DNA of 64,000 nucleotides from positions 702,621 through 766,620 of the forward strand of contig NZ_KB823011.1 of the NCBI RefSeq assembly GCF_000365025.1, written 5' to 3'. Both the position numbers and the translations under genes were made by a program. The DNA is from Robiginitomaculum antarcticum DSM 21748. Lineage in GTDB: Bacteria; Pseudomonadota; Alphaproteobacteria; Caulobacterales; Maricaulaceae. The notes beneath the pieces were generated by a model that ran no database searches, had not been told where the DNA came from, and was given only the letters and a program-made list of their open reading frames with translations. Positions within the stretch are counted from its first letter, which is position 1. Each line of letters starts with the position of its first letter. This document shows, piece by piece, positions 48,585-58,375 of this stretch.

Positions 48585-49247
48585 TTATGGCGCGCAGTGC
48601 CCGACGGGTAATCGTAAAACCTGTCCGGGTTGAAGTTTTCCGTTCACGCTAATATTCGATAAAGCTGCAATCTGATCCGGCGTGACGCAGCTGCGACGGG
48701 CAATGGAATAGAGCGTATCACCGGGCAGAACCCCGTGCAGATTTGGATCCGGCAAAGGCGCAACGACCCGTGTTACCGCAGATGATTTATTCGTCGGCAA
48801 AATAACTGTGTTAGACGCCGTGGGCGATGATGGCGGAGTCTGCGTAACAACCATACTCTGACCCGGAACGATCAAAACCTGGCCGATATTGATATCACTT
48901 CCGTTCAGCTTATTGGCATTCATAATGGCAGACGGCTTAATGCCGCCGTAACGCCGTCCGATATTGTAAAGTGTATCGCCTGCGCCCACAGTGTGGCTGG
49001 CGATCGCCGGTACAATTTCTGCATTAGCCGGCAATTGTGCTACAGTCGTTGTCGCAGGCGTGACCGTAAGCGGACTGTTTTTAGCCTGCGGCTGTGTATA
49101 TCCGGCAGAGGCGCGCTGCTGCGCCTGATACATGCGGATAGCGTCGGCTTCCTGCGCTGTATTCGCGTAAGTTTGCGCGGCTGCAACAGGTGCAATCGTC
49201 ACCAGCGCTGCGATGGCCAAGCTTTTATAAAGTGTCAAATGTGTCAT
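48585..49247 (-). CDS. exported protein with two LysM domains
   Basis: 220 residues from ATG 49247, chosen for the GGGAG ribosome site and the signal peptide (LAIAALVTIAPVAAAQ); an upstream ATG at 49286 is unlikely. Two peptidoglycan-binding LysM domains: HTVGAGDTLYNIGRRYGG (about 87-130) and HGVLPGDTLYSIARRSCV (about 175-218). No peptidase domain, unlike NlpD or DipM, so it is truncated relative to those or a stand-alone binder. Neighbour order (surE, pcm, LysM) is the classic surE-pcm-nlpD layout, so it probably takes the place of nlpD without its M23 part. Confidence 0.88.
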   Translation of the reverse strand: MTHLTLYKSLAIAALVTIAPVAAAQTYANTAQEADAIRMYQAQQRASAGYTQPQAKNSPLTVTPATTTVAQLPANAEIVPAIASHTVGAGDTLYNIGRRYGGIKPSAIMNANKLNGSDINIGQVLIVPGQSMVVTQTPPSSPTASNTVILPTNKSSAVTRVVAPLPDPNLHGVLPGDTLYSIARRSCVTPDQIAALSNISVNGKLQPGQVLRLPVGHCAP

Positions 49248-49314
49248 AATATCTCCCAAATCTTGGGCGACATCGTTGCGCAGCAAGGTTAAATCTTGAT
49301 GAATTTAAAGGCGT

Positions 49315-49923
49315 TTACAGCGCCTTAGACCGTCCGGGCTCCAAATCCGGCATTTCCGCCGGCAATAGAGACGTCACTGTGTCGCCTTCAATAATGGTAA
49401 TCATGCCTTCTACGACGGCGACAATACGTCCGCCCGCTTTAATCTGTACGGTCAGAGCCGGCGGCACATGGCTGACATTGGCCGCGATCAGGATCTTGTC
49501 ATATGGAGCCTGCCCTGCCCACCCTTTTTGTGCGTCGCCATGACGCTGAGAGACATTGGCAATACCGCAAGCTGCAAATATGGTCCGCGCCCGGGTCAGA
49601 AGGCGCTGATAGCGCTGCACCAGATAGCTTCGCGCGCTCATTTTGGCGCATAAAGCCGCCGCGTAACCACTACCCTCCCCGATAACGAGAATCTTATCAC
49701 CTCTGGCCAGGCGGAGGGATTGAAGCATAACGGCCAGCGTAAAGGACGGCGGCATCATGGTCGCGCAAGGCAGTGGCAGCATATCTTCATTATAGGCCCG
49801 CCCCGCATCTTCAGGCGCGCAAAACCGATCACGCGGCACGCTCTCAATCGCGCGAAGGACATTATTGTCATGAATTCCTTTTTGCCGCAGCCGCAGGATT
49901 AAATCCATCTGCGCGGGGTTCAT
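49315..49923 (-). CDS. pcm: protein-L-isoaspartate O-methyltransferase
   Basis: 202-residue repair enzyme that methylates isoaspartyl residues of aged proteins. SAM motif VIGEGSGYAAAL, the family region SVPRDRFC, and MLPLPCATMMPPSF are present. The ATG overlaps the surE stop by 4 bases, so translation is probably coupled, as in many proteobacteria. Confidence 0.92.
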   Translation of the reverse strand: MNPAQMDLILRLRQKGIHDNNVLRAIESVPRDRFCAPEDAGRAYNEDMLPLPCATMMPPSFTLAVMLQSLRLARGDKILVIGEGSGYAAALCAKMSARSYLVQRYQRLLTRARTIFAACGIANVSQRHGDAQKGWAGQAPYDKILIAANVSHVPPALTVQIKAGGRIVAVVEGMITIIEGDTVTSLLPAEMPDLEPGRSKAL

Positions 49924-50687
49924 GCCCCCTCGAAGCTTTGCGCAAGGTCATCAAGGCTGCCCAGATGAGTAAGGTCTGTGTGAAGCGGCGTAATTGAGAT
50001 ATAGCCATCGTAAATAGCGCGCAGATCGGTTCCGGTAAGCGGATTGCTACGCTGTCCGCCATAAGTAAGCCAAAAATAGCTACCCCCGCGCGGATGGGCG
50101 CGTTTAACGACGTCCGTCATATGAAAATCGCGATGACCTTGGCGGGTCACTTGAATACCCGAAACCTTATCCGGCGCGCGGTCGGGAAAATTAACATTCA
50201 TTACAACGTCTTTAGGCCAGCCTGTATCGACAAGTTTTTTGACCACATCAGGGCCGTGCGCCAGTGCTGTTTCCCAAGGCAGGCTTTTGGCCCCCTGAAA
50301 GCCTCTGGCCAGAGATAACGCGATAGACGGAACGCCCATTTGCATACCCTGCAAAGCCCCCGCAACCGTACCTGAAAATGTTACATCTTCGGCCAGATTT
50401 TGCCCGCGATTAACGCCGGAGAGCACCAGATCCGGAAGGCTGTCGGCCAAAACTTCGCGCATCGCTAGAATGACGCTATCCGTTGGCGTTCCCGTGACGC
50501 TATAGACGCGGTCCTCGAGTTTTCGCAGCATGACCGGATTATGCAGGGACACGCCACGCGACGCTGCGCTCTGCTCGCTGGCGGGGGCGACGACCCATAC
50601 ATCATCGCTCAGTTTCGCTGCGATCTGCCGGAGCACATCCATGCCCGGGGCGTGGATGCCATCATCATTTGTCAGGAGGATTTTCAT
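49920..50687 (-). CDS. surE: 5'/3'-nucleotidase SurE
   Basis: 255-residue metal-dependent phosphatase of nucleotides. Begins MKILLTNDDGIHAPGM with the paired Asp of the metal site; SGTVAGALQGM and VNFPD are family motifs. Forms surE-pcm with a 4-base overlap, followed by the LysM gene. A GCCCGC/GCGGGC hairpin lies just upstream (50704-50719) without a T tract. Confidence 0.97.
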   Translation of the reverse strand: MKILLTNDDGIHAPGMDVLRQIAAKLSDDVWVVAPASEQSAASRGVSLHNPVMLRKLEDRVYSVTGTPTDSVILAMREVLADSLPDLVLSGVNRGQNLAEDVTFSGTVAGALQGMQMGVPSIALSLARGFQGAKSLPWETALAHGPDVVKKLVDTGWPKDVVMNVNFPDRAPDKVSGIQVTRQGHRDFHMTDVVKRAHPRGGSYFWLTYGGQRSNPLTGTDLRAIYDGYISITPLHTDLTHLGSLDDLAQSFEGA

Positions 50688-50741
50688 ACCGCCTGTTAAG
50701 CGAGCCCGCCGGTGCGGGCAAGATGGTTTGTAACGTCGGTT

Positions 50742-53477
50742 CTAGTAAAGACCGTCTTCAAGTACATCTTCGCGCTTCGGCTCCGGTTTTTTAGCCGGGA
50801 CATCAGGCGCGGGCGTTTTCGGCGTCGGGTTATCAATCAACAGATTATCCAGATCGTCATCCTCACCGCCATAGGGCAACGGGGCATCGTCGCCATTGTA
50901 ATCGGTGATAAAACTTCCCGTACCCTGTCCAATCGACCCGCCAAATCCGCCCGTTCCGCCAATTTGCGGCTCGGTTCCGGGCTTAAACGCTTCCAATATA
51001 GCGCCGGGCGCACCGATAAAGGACGGCTGGCCGGTCGCGCCGTTAACGGGCGCGAGCACCACGCCTTCAGGAATACGGAACGGCACAACAGGGACGTCTT
51101 TGAGCGCTTGCGAGGCAAAGCTGCGCCATATTGGCAAGGCCGCCACGGCGCCGGTCTCATTCATCGGCTCAGGCGTATCCATACCGACATAAACGCCGAT
51201 GACCAGGTCAGGCGTAAAGCCCATAAACCACGCATCCACCTCATCATTGGTCGTGCCGGTTTTACCCCCCAGCGGACGATCCAGACGGCGCAGCCCCGCG
51301 CCTGTGCCGCGCAGCACAACGCCTTCGAGCATTGAGGTCATTTGATACGCGGTCACGGGGTCAATCACCTGTTCGCGTAAGTCGGGGATCTCAGGCGGAG
51401 GGCCGGCAGTATATTCGTCTTGGTTGCATCCAATGCAGTCCCGGCTATCGGCTTTATAAATCGTAAGCCCGCGCGAGTCCTGCACGCGGTCAATAATGGT
51501 GGGCGTGACTTTCTTGCCGCCATTGACCAGTGTGGCATAGGCACCGGCGAGACGCATAACCGTCGTCTCCCCCGCGCCGAGTGACCACGCCAATTCGGGG
51601 CGCACTTCATCATAAATGCCGAAACTTTTACCGTAATCCATAATGGGCTGCATACCCATATCATTGGCCAACCGCACTGTCATGGCGTTGCGGGATTTCT
51701 CCAGACCCAAACGCAGGGTCGACATGCCGTAGAATTGTTGAGAGTAGTTTTTAGGCTTGTAAAGGCACGCACTCCCGCTGGAGCCACTGCCGCCCGAACA
51801 ATCCGCCCTGACTGTTGAAATCACAAATGGCGCGTCCAATACGGTGGTCGTCGGCGTATAGCCGCTCTCTAAGGCTGCAGCATACACGAAGGGTTTAAAC
51901 GCCGATCCGGGCTGGCGATAAGCTTGCGTGGCGCGGTTAAACTGGCTTTGCGAAAAGCTGTACCCCCCGACAAGCGCCATGACGCGTCCGGTATGCGCGT
52001 CCATCGCAATCAGGCCGCCATTGACTACCGGCACTTGCTGCAGAGCATATTCACCGGCTTTGGATTTCGCGGAGACCAATATGACGTCGCCGGTCTTCAA
52101 AGCATCATCCACTCCCGATAGAGACGGGCCGACACTTGGGCTACTTGGCAAGTCTTTGCGGGCCCATCTCATATCAGCAAAGGCTAGCGTGCCGTCTGAC
52201 TTTTTAAGTGTCTCGACCGGCGGTTCGTCATCATCGCGCTCCTCACGGACAACCGTCAACAGGCCAAGCTTCGCGCGCGTGTCATTGACATCGAGAACCA
52301 CTGCGGCTTTCCACGACTCAATATCGCGCGGTAAATCCACGGTTTGCAGCGCCTCCCCCCAGTCACCTGATACATCAATTGACCCGATAGGCCCGCGATA
52401 GCCGTGGCGCTTGTCAAATTCCTCCAGACCGCTGCGCATGGCGCGCCGGGCGGCTTGCTGCATTTTTGTGTCCAGCGTCGTACGGACGGACAGGCCGCCA
52501 GTATATACCATCTCTTCGTCCTGGCCGTACATGTCGAACACCATACGGCGGGCTTCTTCGACAAAATATTCCGCCGCCAGATATTCTTCGCCCTCGAGGC
52601 GCTCAGTTGCGACCAAAGGCTCATTAGCGGCAATATCAGCCGTGGCTTGCGTAATATAGCCATCTTCGACCATCCGTCCGAGCACATATTTACGGCGGCT
52701 GATCGCACGCTGCAACGTTTCAGGACGGTCCAAACGATAATTATTCGGGCCTTTGGGCAGCAGCGCCATATAGGCCAATTGACCAACGGTCAGTTCGCTC
52801 ATCGGTTTCCCGAAATAGTTCAGCGACGCCGCAGCAATCCCATAAGAGCGGCGGCCAAAATAAATATCGTTCAGATATAGCTCCAGGATCTGGTCTTTGG
52901 TCAGCGCTTTCTCAATCCGGCGGGCAATCGCGATTTCGCGCACTTTGCGTTTGATAGAGTAATCATCCCCGACAATAAAGTTTTTGGCTATCTGCTGGGT
53001 CAAGGTCGATGTCCCGCCGACGCGCTTGCCCTGCAATTTCGTTGGAATCGCCATAATCGCGGCGCGGGTCAAACCAATCGGATCCCAACCATTATGATCA
53101 TAAAAGCGCTGGTCTTCGGTCGCGACGAAAGCGTGTTGCAGCTCTAGGGGGATTGCGCTGATGGGAACGAAGACGCGGTGCTCCGTAGCATATTCCGCGA
53201 TCAGCTTACCGTCACCTGCATGGACGCGGGTCATTTCCGCCGGGCGGTAGTCTTTAATGGCCTGCAGATTGGGCAGGTTGCGCGTCCATGAGAATATGAC
53301 AATGGCAACCACTACCAGTCCGACAAGTCCGGTGACAAATCCACCTGCAACAGTCCATTTGGCGATTCTCCAGAATGTGTCGCGTTTACGTCTTGGCGCA
53401 GGCGTTTTTGCAACGGGAGTTACGGGCTCCACCGGAGCAGCAGGGTGTTCGGGTGTAGCGGGCGGTGTGTCGCTCAT
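50742..53477 (-). CDS. penicillin-binding protein 1A (bifunctional class A)
   Basis: Polymerises and cross-links peptidoglycan at the inner membrane. 911 residues: Pro-rich cytoplasmic tail (1-30), membrane helix (about 38-60), glycosyltransferase domain with catalytic Glu in ATEDQRFYDHNG and the motif GGSTLTQQ-type GTSTLTQQIAKN, then a transpeptidase domain with SAFK (in QPGSAFKPF) and KTG in GGKTGTTNDEVDA. An extra Ser/Gly/Cys-rich loop (CSGGSGSSGSAC) sits in the transpeptidase part and a disordered Gly/Pro tail closes the protein. It is followed by surE 54 bases later. Confidence 0.95.
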   Translation of the reverse strand: MSDTPPATPEHPAAPVEPVTPVAKTPAPRRKRDTFWRIAKWTVAGGFVTGLVGLVVVAIVIFSWTRNLPNLQAIKDYRPAEMTRVHAGDGKLIAEYATEHRVFVPISAIPLELQHAFVATEDQRFYDHNGWDPIGLTRAAIMAIPTKLQGKRVGGTSTLTQQIAKNFIVGDDYSIKRKVREIAIARRIEKALTKDQILELYLNDIYFGRRSYGIAAASLNYFGKPMSELTVGQLAYMALLPKGPNNYRLDRPETLQRAISRRKYVLGRMVEDGYITQATADIAANEPLVATERLEGEEYLAAEYFVEEARRMVFDMYGQDEEMVYTGGLSVRTTLDTKMQQAARRAMRSGLEEFDKRHGYRGPIGSIDVSGDWGEALQTVDLPRDIESWKAAVVLDVNDTRAKLGLLTVVREERDDDEPPVETLKKSDGTLAFADMRWARKDLPSSPSVGPSLSGVDDALKTGDVILVSAKSKAGEYALQQVPVVNGGLIAMDAHTGRVMALVGGYSFSQSQFNRATQAYRQPGSAFKPFVYAAALESGYTPTTTVLDAPFVISTVRADCSGGSGSSGSACLYKPKNYSQQFYGMSTLRLGLEKSRNAMTVRLANDMGMQPIMDYGKSFGIYDEVRPELAWSLGAGETTVMRLAGAYATLVNGGKKVTPTIIDRVQDSRGLTIYKADSRDCIGCNQDEYTAGPPPEIPDLREQVIDPVTAYQMTSMLEGVVLRGTGAGLRRLDRPLGGKTGTTNDEVDAWFMGFTPDLVIGVYVGMDTPEPMNETGAVAALPIWRSFASQALKDVPVVPFRIPEGVVLAPVNGATGQPSFIGAPGAILEAFKPGTEPQIGGTGGFGGSIGQGTGSFITDYNGDDAPLPYGGEDDDLDNLLIDNPTPKTPAPDVPAKKPEPKREDVLEDGLY

Positions 53478-53593
53478 GTCCAGCCTTTATAGGATATTTC
53501 CGGTGTTACGGGGCGCAATAGACGCCAAATCTGTCCTAAACATGGCACAGACCTATTGATTCTGTCGAGTAAATTGCAGCAGAAACTAAGCTC

Positions 53594-54835
53594 CTACCCT
53601 TCGACCTCGACGAAATAGCGATCAATGGCTTTGACAACCGCGCCCATTTTACGGCGGCGGTCGGGGGCGCTGTTAAGCAGCTTTTCGTCCTGTGCATTCG
53701 ACAGATATCCCATTTCAATCAACACGGCAGGCACATCCGGCGCCAGGAGCACCGCCAGACCGGCCCGGCGATGGGTATTGCCGATCACCGTCGTCACCCC
53801 CGCCAGCTCCGGCACTAATATATCGGCAAAGGCGGCGCTGTAGCTAAATGTTTTACGCTGCGCCAGATCGACCAATATATCATCGACATCTTTGGGAGTG
53901 GTGTCCAAATCAATATCCATGATCCAGTTCTGGCTGCCAACAAGATCGGTTGATCGTTTGCGCGCGTGATCGGCGATGGTGTAGACCGACGCGCCGCGAA
54001 GGCTGGACTTGCTAATACTGTCGGCGTGCAAGGAGATAAACAGATCCGCCTTGGCGCGGCGCGCCAGACGCACGCGCTCATCCAGCTCAATAAAGACGTC
54101 GCCCGCGCGGGTAAGCACAACTTTATATCGTCCGGTTTTCTCAAGCTGGCTTTTAAGCTCTTTTGCGGCGCGCAGTGAGACAGTTTTTTCATGCGTTCCG
54201 GCCCTGCCAATTGAGCCTGGGTCATAGCCGCCATGTCCGGCATCAATGACAATAACTTTTTTCTGCAGCTTAGCCTCGGGCTTCAGTGTTGGCTTGAGAC
54301 GCGGCGTGGGGAGTCCGGACGCGGAGATCTGCGGCGTACCGGCCACAGAAACCTGCTCACCAAGGACAGGTTTGAGACGCGGGATAGGAATCCCGCTCTC
54401 GCTAAGCCGCCCCCCGCCCTGCCCGTCTGCGTTATTGTCGATACTTTTATCATCGACGCCATGCAGCATGACGACAGTCTGCTGCCCGCCATGAGTGAAG
54501 CCCGTAAGTTTCGCTCCATCTGCCAAGTCAATAACGATACGCATGCCGCTGCCGCGCGGGGCGTAGCGCACGGCACTAACCGCGCCCGAAGGCGCTACAG
54601 CTTGCAAATTTGCACCGCTTACCATAGCGTCAGTAATGTCAATGACGACGCGCGGCGCCCCGTCCTCCATGGTAAAAATATTAGGCTCGGAAACTTTACC
54701 ATCATAGCTGATGATCAGATGTGTTTGCCCTCCTGAATTGCGCAGCGTCATGTCGCCCAGCGACACAGCATAGGTAGGTAACGCCAATGTAACGCCATAA
54801 GCGAAGCATACAAATATCAGGAGAACACGTATCAT
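53594..54835 (-). CDS. N-acetylmuramoyl-L-alanine amidase with AMIN domain (AmiC-like)
   Basis: Periplasmic zinc amidase that splits septal peptidoglycan. 413 residues with a signal peptide ending TYA, an N-terminal AMIN domain (about 25-125) for targeting, a Pro-rich linker, and an amidase_3 domain starting VIDAGHGGYDPG; the zinc ligands are that His, the Glu in GTHEKTVSL, and the His in SLHADSI, with Glu in LIEMGYLSN. Directly upstream of the class A penicillin-binding protein, a sensible pair for cell-wall growth. Confidence 0.95.
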   Translation of the reverse strand: MIRVLLIFVCFAYGVTLALPTYAVSLGDMTLRNSGGQTHLIISYDGKVSEPNIFTMEDGAPRVVIDITDAMVSGANLQAVAPSGAVSAVRYAPRGSGMRIVIDLADGAKLTGFTHGGQQTVVMLHGVDDKSIDNNADGQGGGRLSESGIPIPRLKPVLGEQVSVAGTPQISASGLPTPRLKPTLKPEAKLQKKVIVIDAGHGGYDPGSIGRAGTHEKTVSLRAAKELKSQLEKTGRYKVVLTRAGDVFIELDERVRLARRAKADLFISLHADSISKSSLRGASVYTIADHARKRSTDLVGSQNWIMDIDLDTTPKDVDDILVDLAQRKTFSYSAAFADILVPELAGVTTVIGNTHRRAGLAVLLAPDVPAVLIEMGYLSNAQDEKLLNSAPDRRRKMGAVVKAIDRYFVEVEG

Positions 54836-55227
54836 AGAGCTCTTTGACCACGGCTTTCTAAAAGTTTGGTTACCAGTCTCTTAATTCAGCTATCCATACA
54901 CATGTGCAATCACAGGGTGGCAGAGAATTTACCTTGCAATTTAAGCCCCCTATGCCATTTAGAGAGAGTCGTTAGAGCGCCGGGCATCGAAAAAATCCCG
55001 CCGGTTGCGACAGATCGCGCGGACATAATCCACGCCCCTTTAGAGAGTTCCTATGCACGTCACGGCATCGTTTAAACCTTCACAGCCCGGATACTGTCCC
55101 GGCGGCGAAGCTGCGCGTGCGGCAACATTAATTTATCATAGAAATATATCGTCCATGAATACGGATCACGGTGAAGGCGCGCGTCAGCGCAGCCCCGCTC
55201 CGAGGCATGCGACGGTCGGAGTTTTAC
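54836..55227 (+). other. 392-base divergent spacer: leader of rne
   Basis: Lies between the divergent amidase and RNase E genes and must hold both promoters. The long, structured leader before rne (GGCGGCGAAGC and GCAGCCCCGC-type stems near 55100-55200) fits autoregulation by RNase E cleavage of its own leader, known in E. coli, but no conserved element is recognised. Confidence 0.45.
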
Positions 55228-58197
55228 ATGTCAAAGAAAATGCTTATCGACGCCTCCCACCCGGAAGAAACACGGGTCGTTGTCGTCAACCAGAACAGAG
55301 TCGAAGAACTTGATTTTGAAAGTGCCGCCAAGCGACAGCTACGCGGCAATGTCTATCTCGCCAAAGTCACGCGCGTAGAGCCGTCATTACAGGCCGCATT
55401 CGTCGAATTTGGCGGAAACCGTCATGGCTTCCTCGCCTTTAGCGAAATTCATCCCGATTATTATCAGATCCCGCATGCCGACAAGGTCAAGCTGCTCGAA
55501 GCCGAAGCCGCGCATAGCCGTGATGACGATGATGACGACGACGATGATGAGGATAACGGCAAGGGATCACGCAATAGCCGCAATCGTAGCCGCTCTAAAC
55601 CCGCTAGCGCTAAAAAAGGCGCGCGCGTCAGTAAAAAATCATCATCAGATGACGAAGGTAAAGACCCATTGCGTAAAGCCGCGGCCAGCTTTGCTGCCGC
55701 CCTGCGCATAGCCGCGTCAAATCCCGATGACGAAATTGATCCGACGGCGCAGGCTTCCGACAATTTTGTCGTTGCCAAAAATCTACGGACGAAAGATTTC
55801 GACCCTGCTGATATCCCCGATGACTTAGATGATCATGATGACGATGAAATCGATGCGGAACTGGCTGAAGACGCCGCCGATGAGGACGACGAAGAGGTCG
55901 CGGTCGAGCAGGCCAAAATGGACAAAAAACGCCGGCAGCAGCAATTGCGCCGCCGCTATAAAATTCAGGAAGTTGTCAAACGCGGACAGGTTTTGCTGGT
56001 TCAGGCCGTTAAAGAAGAGCGCGGCAATAAAGGCGCAGCCCTAACAACTTATCTGTCGCTGGCCGGACGCTATTGCGTGTTAATGCCCAATACGCCGCGC
56101 GGCGGCGGCATTTCTCGTAAAATTTCCAATGGTGCAGACCGTAAGCGCTTAAAAGGCATTATGTCCAACCTTGAAGTGCCCAAAGGTATGGGCGTTATTG
56201 TCCGCACAGCGGGCGCAAAACGCACACAAACCGATATTGAGCGCGATTTTGATTATCTGGCCCGCCTGTGGGAAACCATCCGCAAGAAAACGCTGGAATC
56301 CTCTGCGCCAAGCCTGATTCACCAAGAAGGCGATCTGGTTAAACGCGCCCTACGCGACATGTTCAGCAAAGACACAGAACAGGTTCTCGTGGCGGGCCGT
56401 GAAGCCTATGAACAGGCGCGCGATTTCATTGAAATGCTGATGCCGGCCCAAGCTGAAAATGTTGTCGAATATACGGACGATATTCCGCTGTTTTTGCGCT
56501 ATCAGGTCGAGCAGCAAATCGAAGCCAGTCTTGAGCCCGTCGCGCAGCTTAAATCCGGCGGCTATCTGGTCATTCACCCTACCGAAGCTCTGGTCTCTGT
56601 CGACGTCAATTCCGGCCGCAGCACCAAAGAACGTAATGTCGAGCGCACAGCGCTAAAAACCAATCTTGAAGCTGCCGAGGAAGTCGCGCGCCAGATGCGC
56701 CTGCGTGATCTGGCCGGTCTGATTGTTATCGACTTCATTGATATGGACGAAAACCGTAATAACCGTGCGGTCGAAAAACGCATGAAAGACATGCTGTCCA
56801 CGGACCGCGCCCGCGTACAAATGGGCCGGATTTCACAGTTCGGACTGATGGAAATCTCCCGTCAGCGCCGCCGCCGCAGCCTTCTCGAAGGCAGCTCTGC
56901 CTCTTGCGAGCATTGCGGCGGTGTAGGCCGTAAACGCAGTGTTGAGAGCAGCGCGCTCAAAGCAATCCGCGCCGTCGAAGAAGAAGGCGTACGTAACCGC
57001 GCCAAGCGCATTCGACTGAAAGTCTCGCCAAATGTTGCGCTCTACCTGTTCAACGAAAAACGTGACCTGCTTTCCAGCGTTGATACGCGCTTTGATATGT
57101 TCACAGAAATTTTCAGCGACAACTCTATGCACCGTCCTGAGTTCGAGATTGAGCGTCTTGAAATGAACGAGGAAAAAGGCGACGATCCAGTCGAAGTCAT
57201 GGAGAAAGAGGCCAAGCGCAATGAGCGCCAGAGCCGTAATTCCAGTCCGAAACGCACAAATAATAATGATAATAAGAGCGATGACGACGATAGCTCTGAT
57301 ACTAAAGCAGGCAGCACTAGCCGTAATCGCCGCGGACGCCGCCGCAATAGTTCTGATACATCTGAGAGTGACAGCAGCGAGACCCAAAGCAAAGCCTCCG
57401 CGCCAAGCCCGACCAAAGACGATGCGTCGGATTCAGATGAGAGTAACCGCCGCAAACGCCGCCGTAGAGGCCGCCGCGGAGGTCGCGGTAAGCGCCGTGA
57501 CGAGGGCGAGACGTCCGGTGATAACTCCGGCAGTAACACCACAGACACGACGTCCAAAGCTGAAACGTCTAAACCTGTTGAAGGCTTAGAAGTTATTACG
57601 CCCGAAGCCGCTAGCAAAGCCGCCGCGCCCAAACGCCGCCGCACCCGCAAGTCTGCGCCGAAAAAAGAGAGCGGTTCATCGTCCACAGAGGGCAAACCCC
57701 CGCGCGAGTCGAAACCACAGGCCAATGATAAGCCTGCGGGCGCCGCTCCTCAAGGTGACGGTGCCACGCCCAAACGCCAGCGCGTGCGCCGCAAAGCTCC
57801 GAACAAAGACGGCGGTGAGGCTAAGCCCGCTGCAGCGGCAAAAGCGCAAGCCAAGCCTGCTGAAACGAAGGCCGCTGAGCGCAAATCAGATAAGCCAAAA
57901 CGCACGCGTACACGTAAATCCGCGCCGTCAAAAGCGGCTGATGCTCCGGTGAAAGACGCGCCTAAGGCCAAGCCTGCTGCCCGGAAGAAAGCTCCGGCTA
58001 AAGCGCAGTCCCCCGCGCCTGAGCCTGAGAAGGCTCAGGCCGGAGGCAAACCCAAACGGGTTCGCGTCAGGAGGAAAGCGCCGGGAAAGCTTGAAGGCGC
58101 GCAGGCCCAGGCCAATAGCGCGCCAAACACTCAAGAGCCCGGCAAGCCAAAGCCTAAAAAGAAAAAAGGATTTTTGGGCAAGCTCTTTAATATTTAA
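55228..58197 (+). CDS. rne: ribonuclease E/G with long acidic insert and disordered C-terminal scaffold
   Basis: Endonuclease of mRNA turnover and rRNA/tRNA maturation, centre of the degradosome. 989 residues from ATG 55228, with GGAG before it. Residues 38-95 and about 245-295 are the two parts of the S1 domain, split by a 150-residue insert (about 95-245) with a nine-Asp run (99-107). The catalytic domain shows the metal site VSVDVNSGRS and VIDFIDMDEN, and the zinc-link CEHCGG. From about residue 650 the protein is a disordered Lys/Arg/Ser/Asp-rich scaffold ending KKKKGFLGKLFNI. The insert and tail are typical of alphaproteobacterial RNase E. Confidence 0.97.
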   Translation: MSKKMLIDASHPEETRVVVVNQNRVEELDFESAAKRQLRGNVYLAKVTRVEPSLQAAFVEFGGNRHGFLAFSEIHPDYYQIPHADKVKLLEAEAAHSRDDDDDDDDDEDNGKGSRNSRNRSRSKPASAKKGARVSKKSSSDDEGKDPLRKAAASFAAALRIAASNPDDEIDPTAQASDNFVVAKNLRTKDFDPADIPDDLDDHDDDEIDAELAEDAADEDDEEVAVEQAKMDKKRRQQQLRRRYKIQEVVKRGQVLLVQAVKEERGNKGAALTTYLSLAGRYCVLMPNTPRGGGISRKISNGADRKRLKGIMSNLEVPKGMGVIVRTAGAKRTQTDIERDFDYLARLWETIRKKTLESSAPSLIHQEGDLVKRALRDMFSKDTEQVLVAGREAYEQARDFIEMLMPAQAENVVEYTDDIPLFLRYQVEQQIEASLEPVAQLKSGGYLVIHPTEALVSVDVNSGRSTKERNVERTALKTNLEAAEEVARQMRLRDLAGLIVIDFIDMDENRNNRAVEKRMKDMLSTDRARVQMGRISQFGLMEISRQRRRRSLLEGSSASCEHCGGVGRKRSVESSALKAIRAVEEEGVRNRAKRIRLKVSPNVALYLFNEKRDLLSSVDTRFDMFTEIFSDNSMHRPEFEIERLEMNEEKGDDPVEVMEKEAKRNERQSRNSSPKRTNNNDNKSDDDDSSDTKAGSTSRNRRGRRRNSSDTSESDSSETQSKASAPSPTKDDASDSDESNRRKRRRRGRRGGRGKRRDEGETSGDNSGSNTTDTTSKAETSKPVEGLEVITPEAASKAAAPKRRRTRKSAPKKESGSSSTEGKPPRESKPQANDKPAGAAPQGDGATPKRQRVRRKAPNKDGGEAKPAAAAKAQAKPAETKAAERKSDKPKRTRTRKSAPSKAADAPVKDAPKAKPAARKKAPAKAQSPAPEPEKAQAGGKPKRVRVRRKAPGKLEGAQAQANSAPNTQEPGKPKPKKKKGFLGKLFNI

Positions 58198-58222
58198 GCT
58201 TGGCCTGTATTTATGGTTTAAA

Positions 58223-58247
58223 CCAATCGGCGCAGCGCGTCGATTGG
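58223..58247. terminator. hairpin after rne, weak terminator candidate
   Basis: Stem CCAATCGGCGC / GCGTCGATTGG (10 of 11 pairs) with loop AGC, 26 bases after the rne stop. No T tract follows on the plus strand, so it may act with Rho or only stabilise the transcript end. Confidence 0.45.
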
Positions 58248-58375
58248 AAAACCGGAATCTATACACGTCCTGTCCATAGATAAAACCTGTTGGTTAATCT
58301 TGCGCCTCTAACGGTTCGCGCTTGACCGCGAAGCGCTTATCGCGTCAATTCCCTTTGAATATTCAGGGGAAAAAT

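Noticed and set aside
50704-50719. GCCCGC-CGGT-GCGGGC hairpin between the penicillin-binding protein gene and surE
   Set aside because: No T tract on either strand and surE is likely co-transcribed; not called a terminator.
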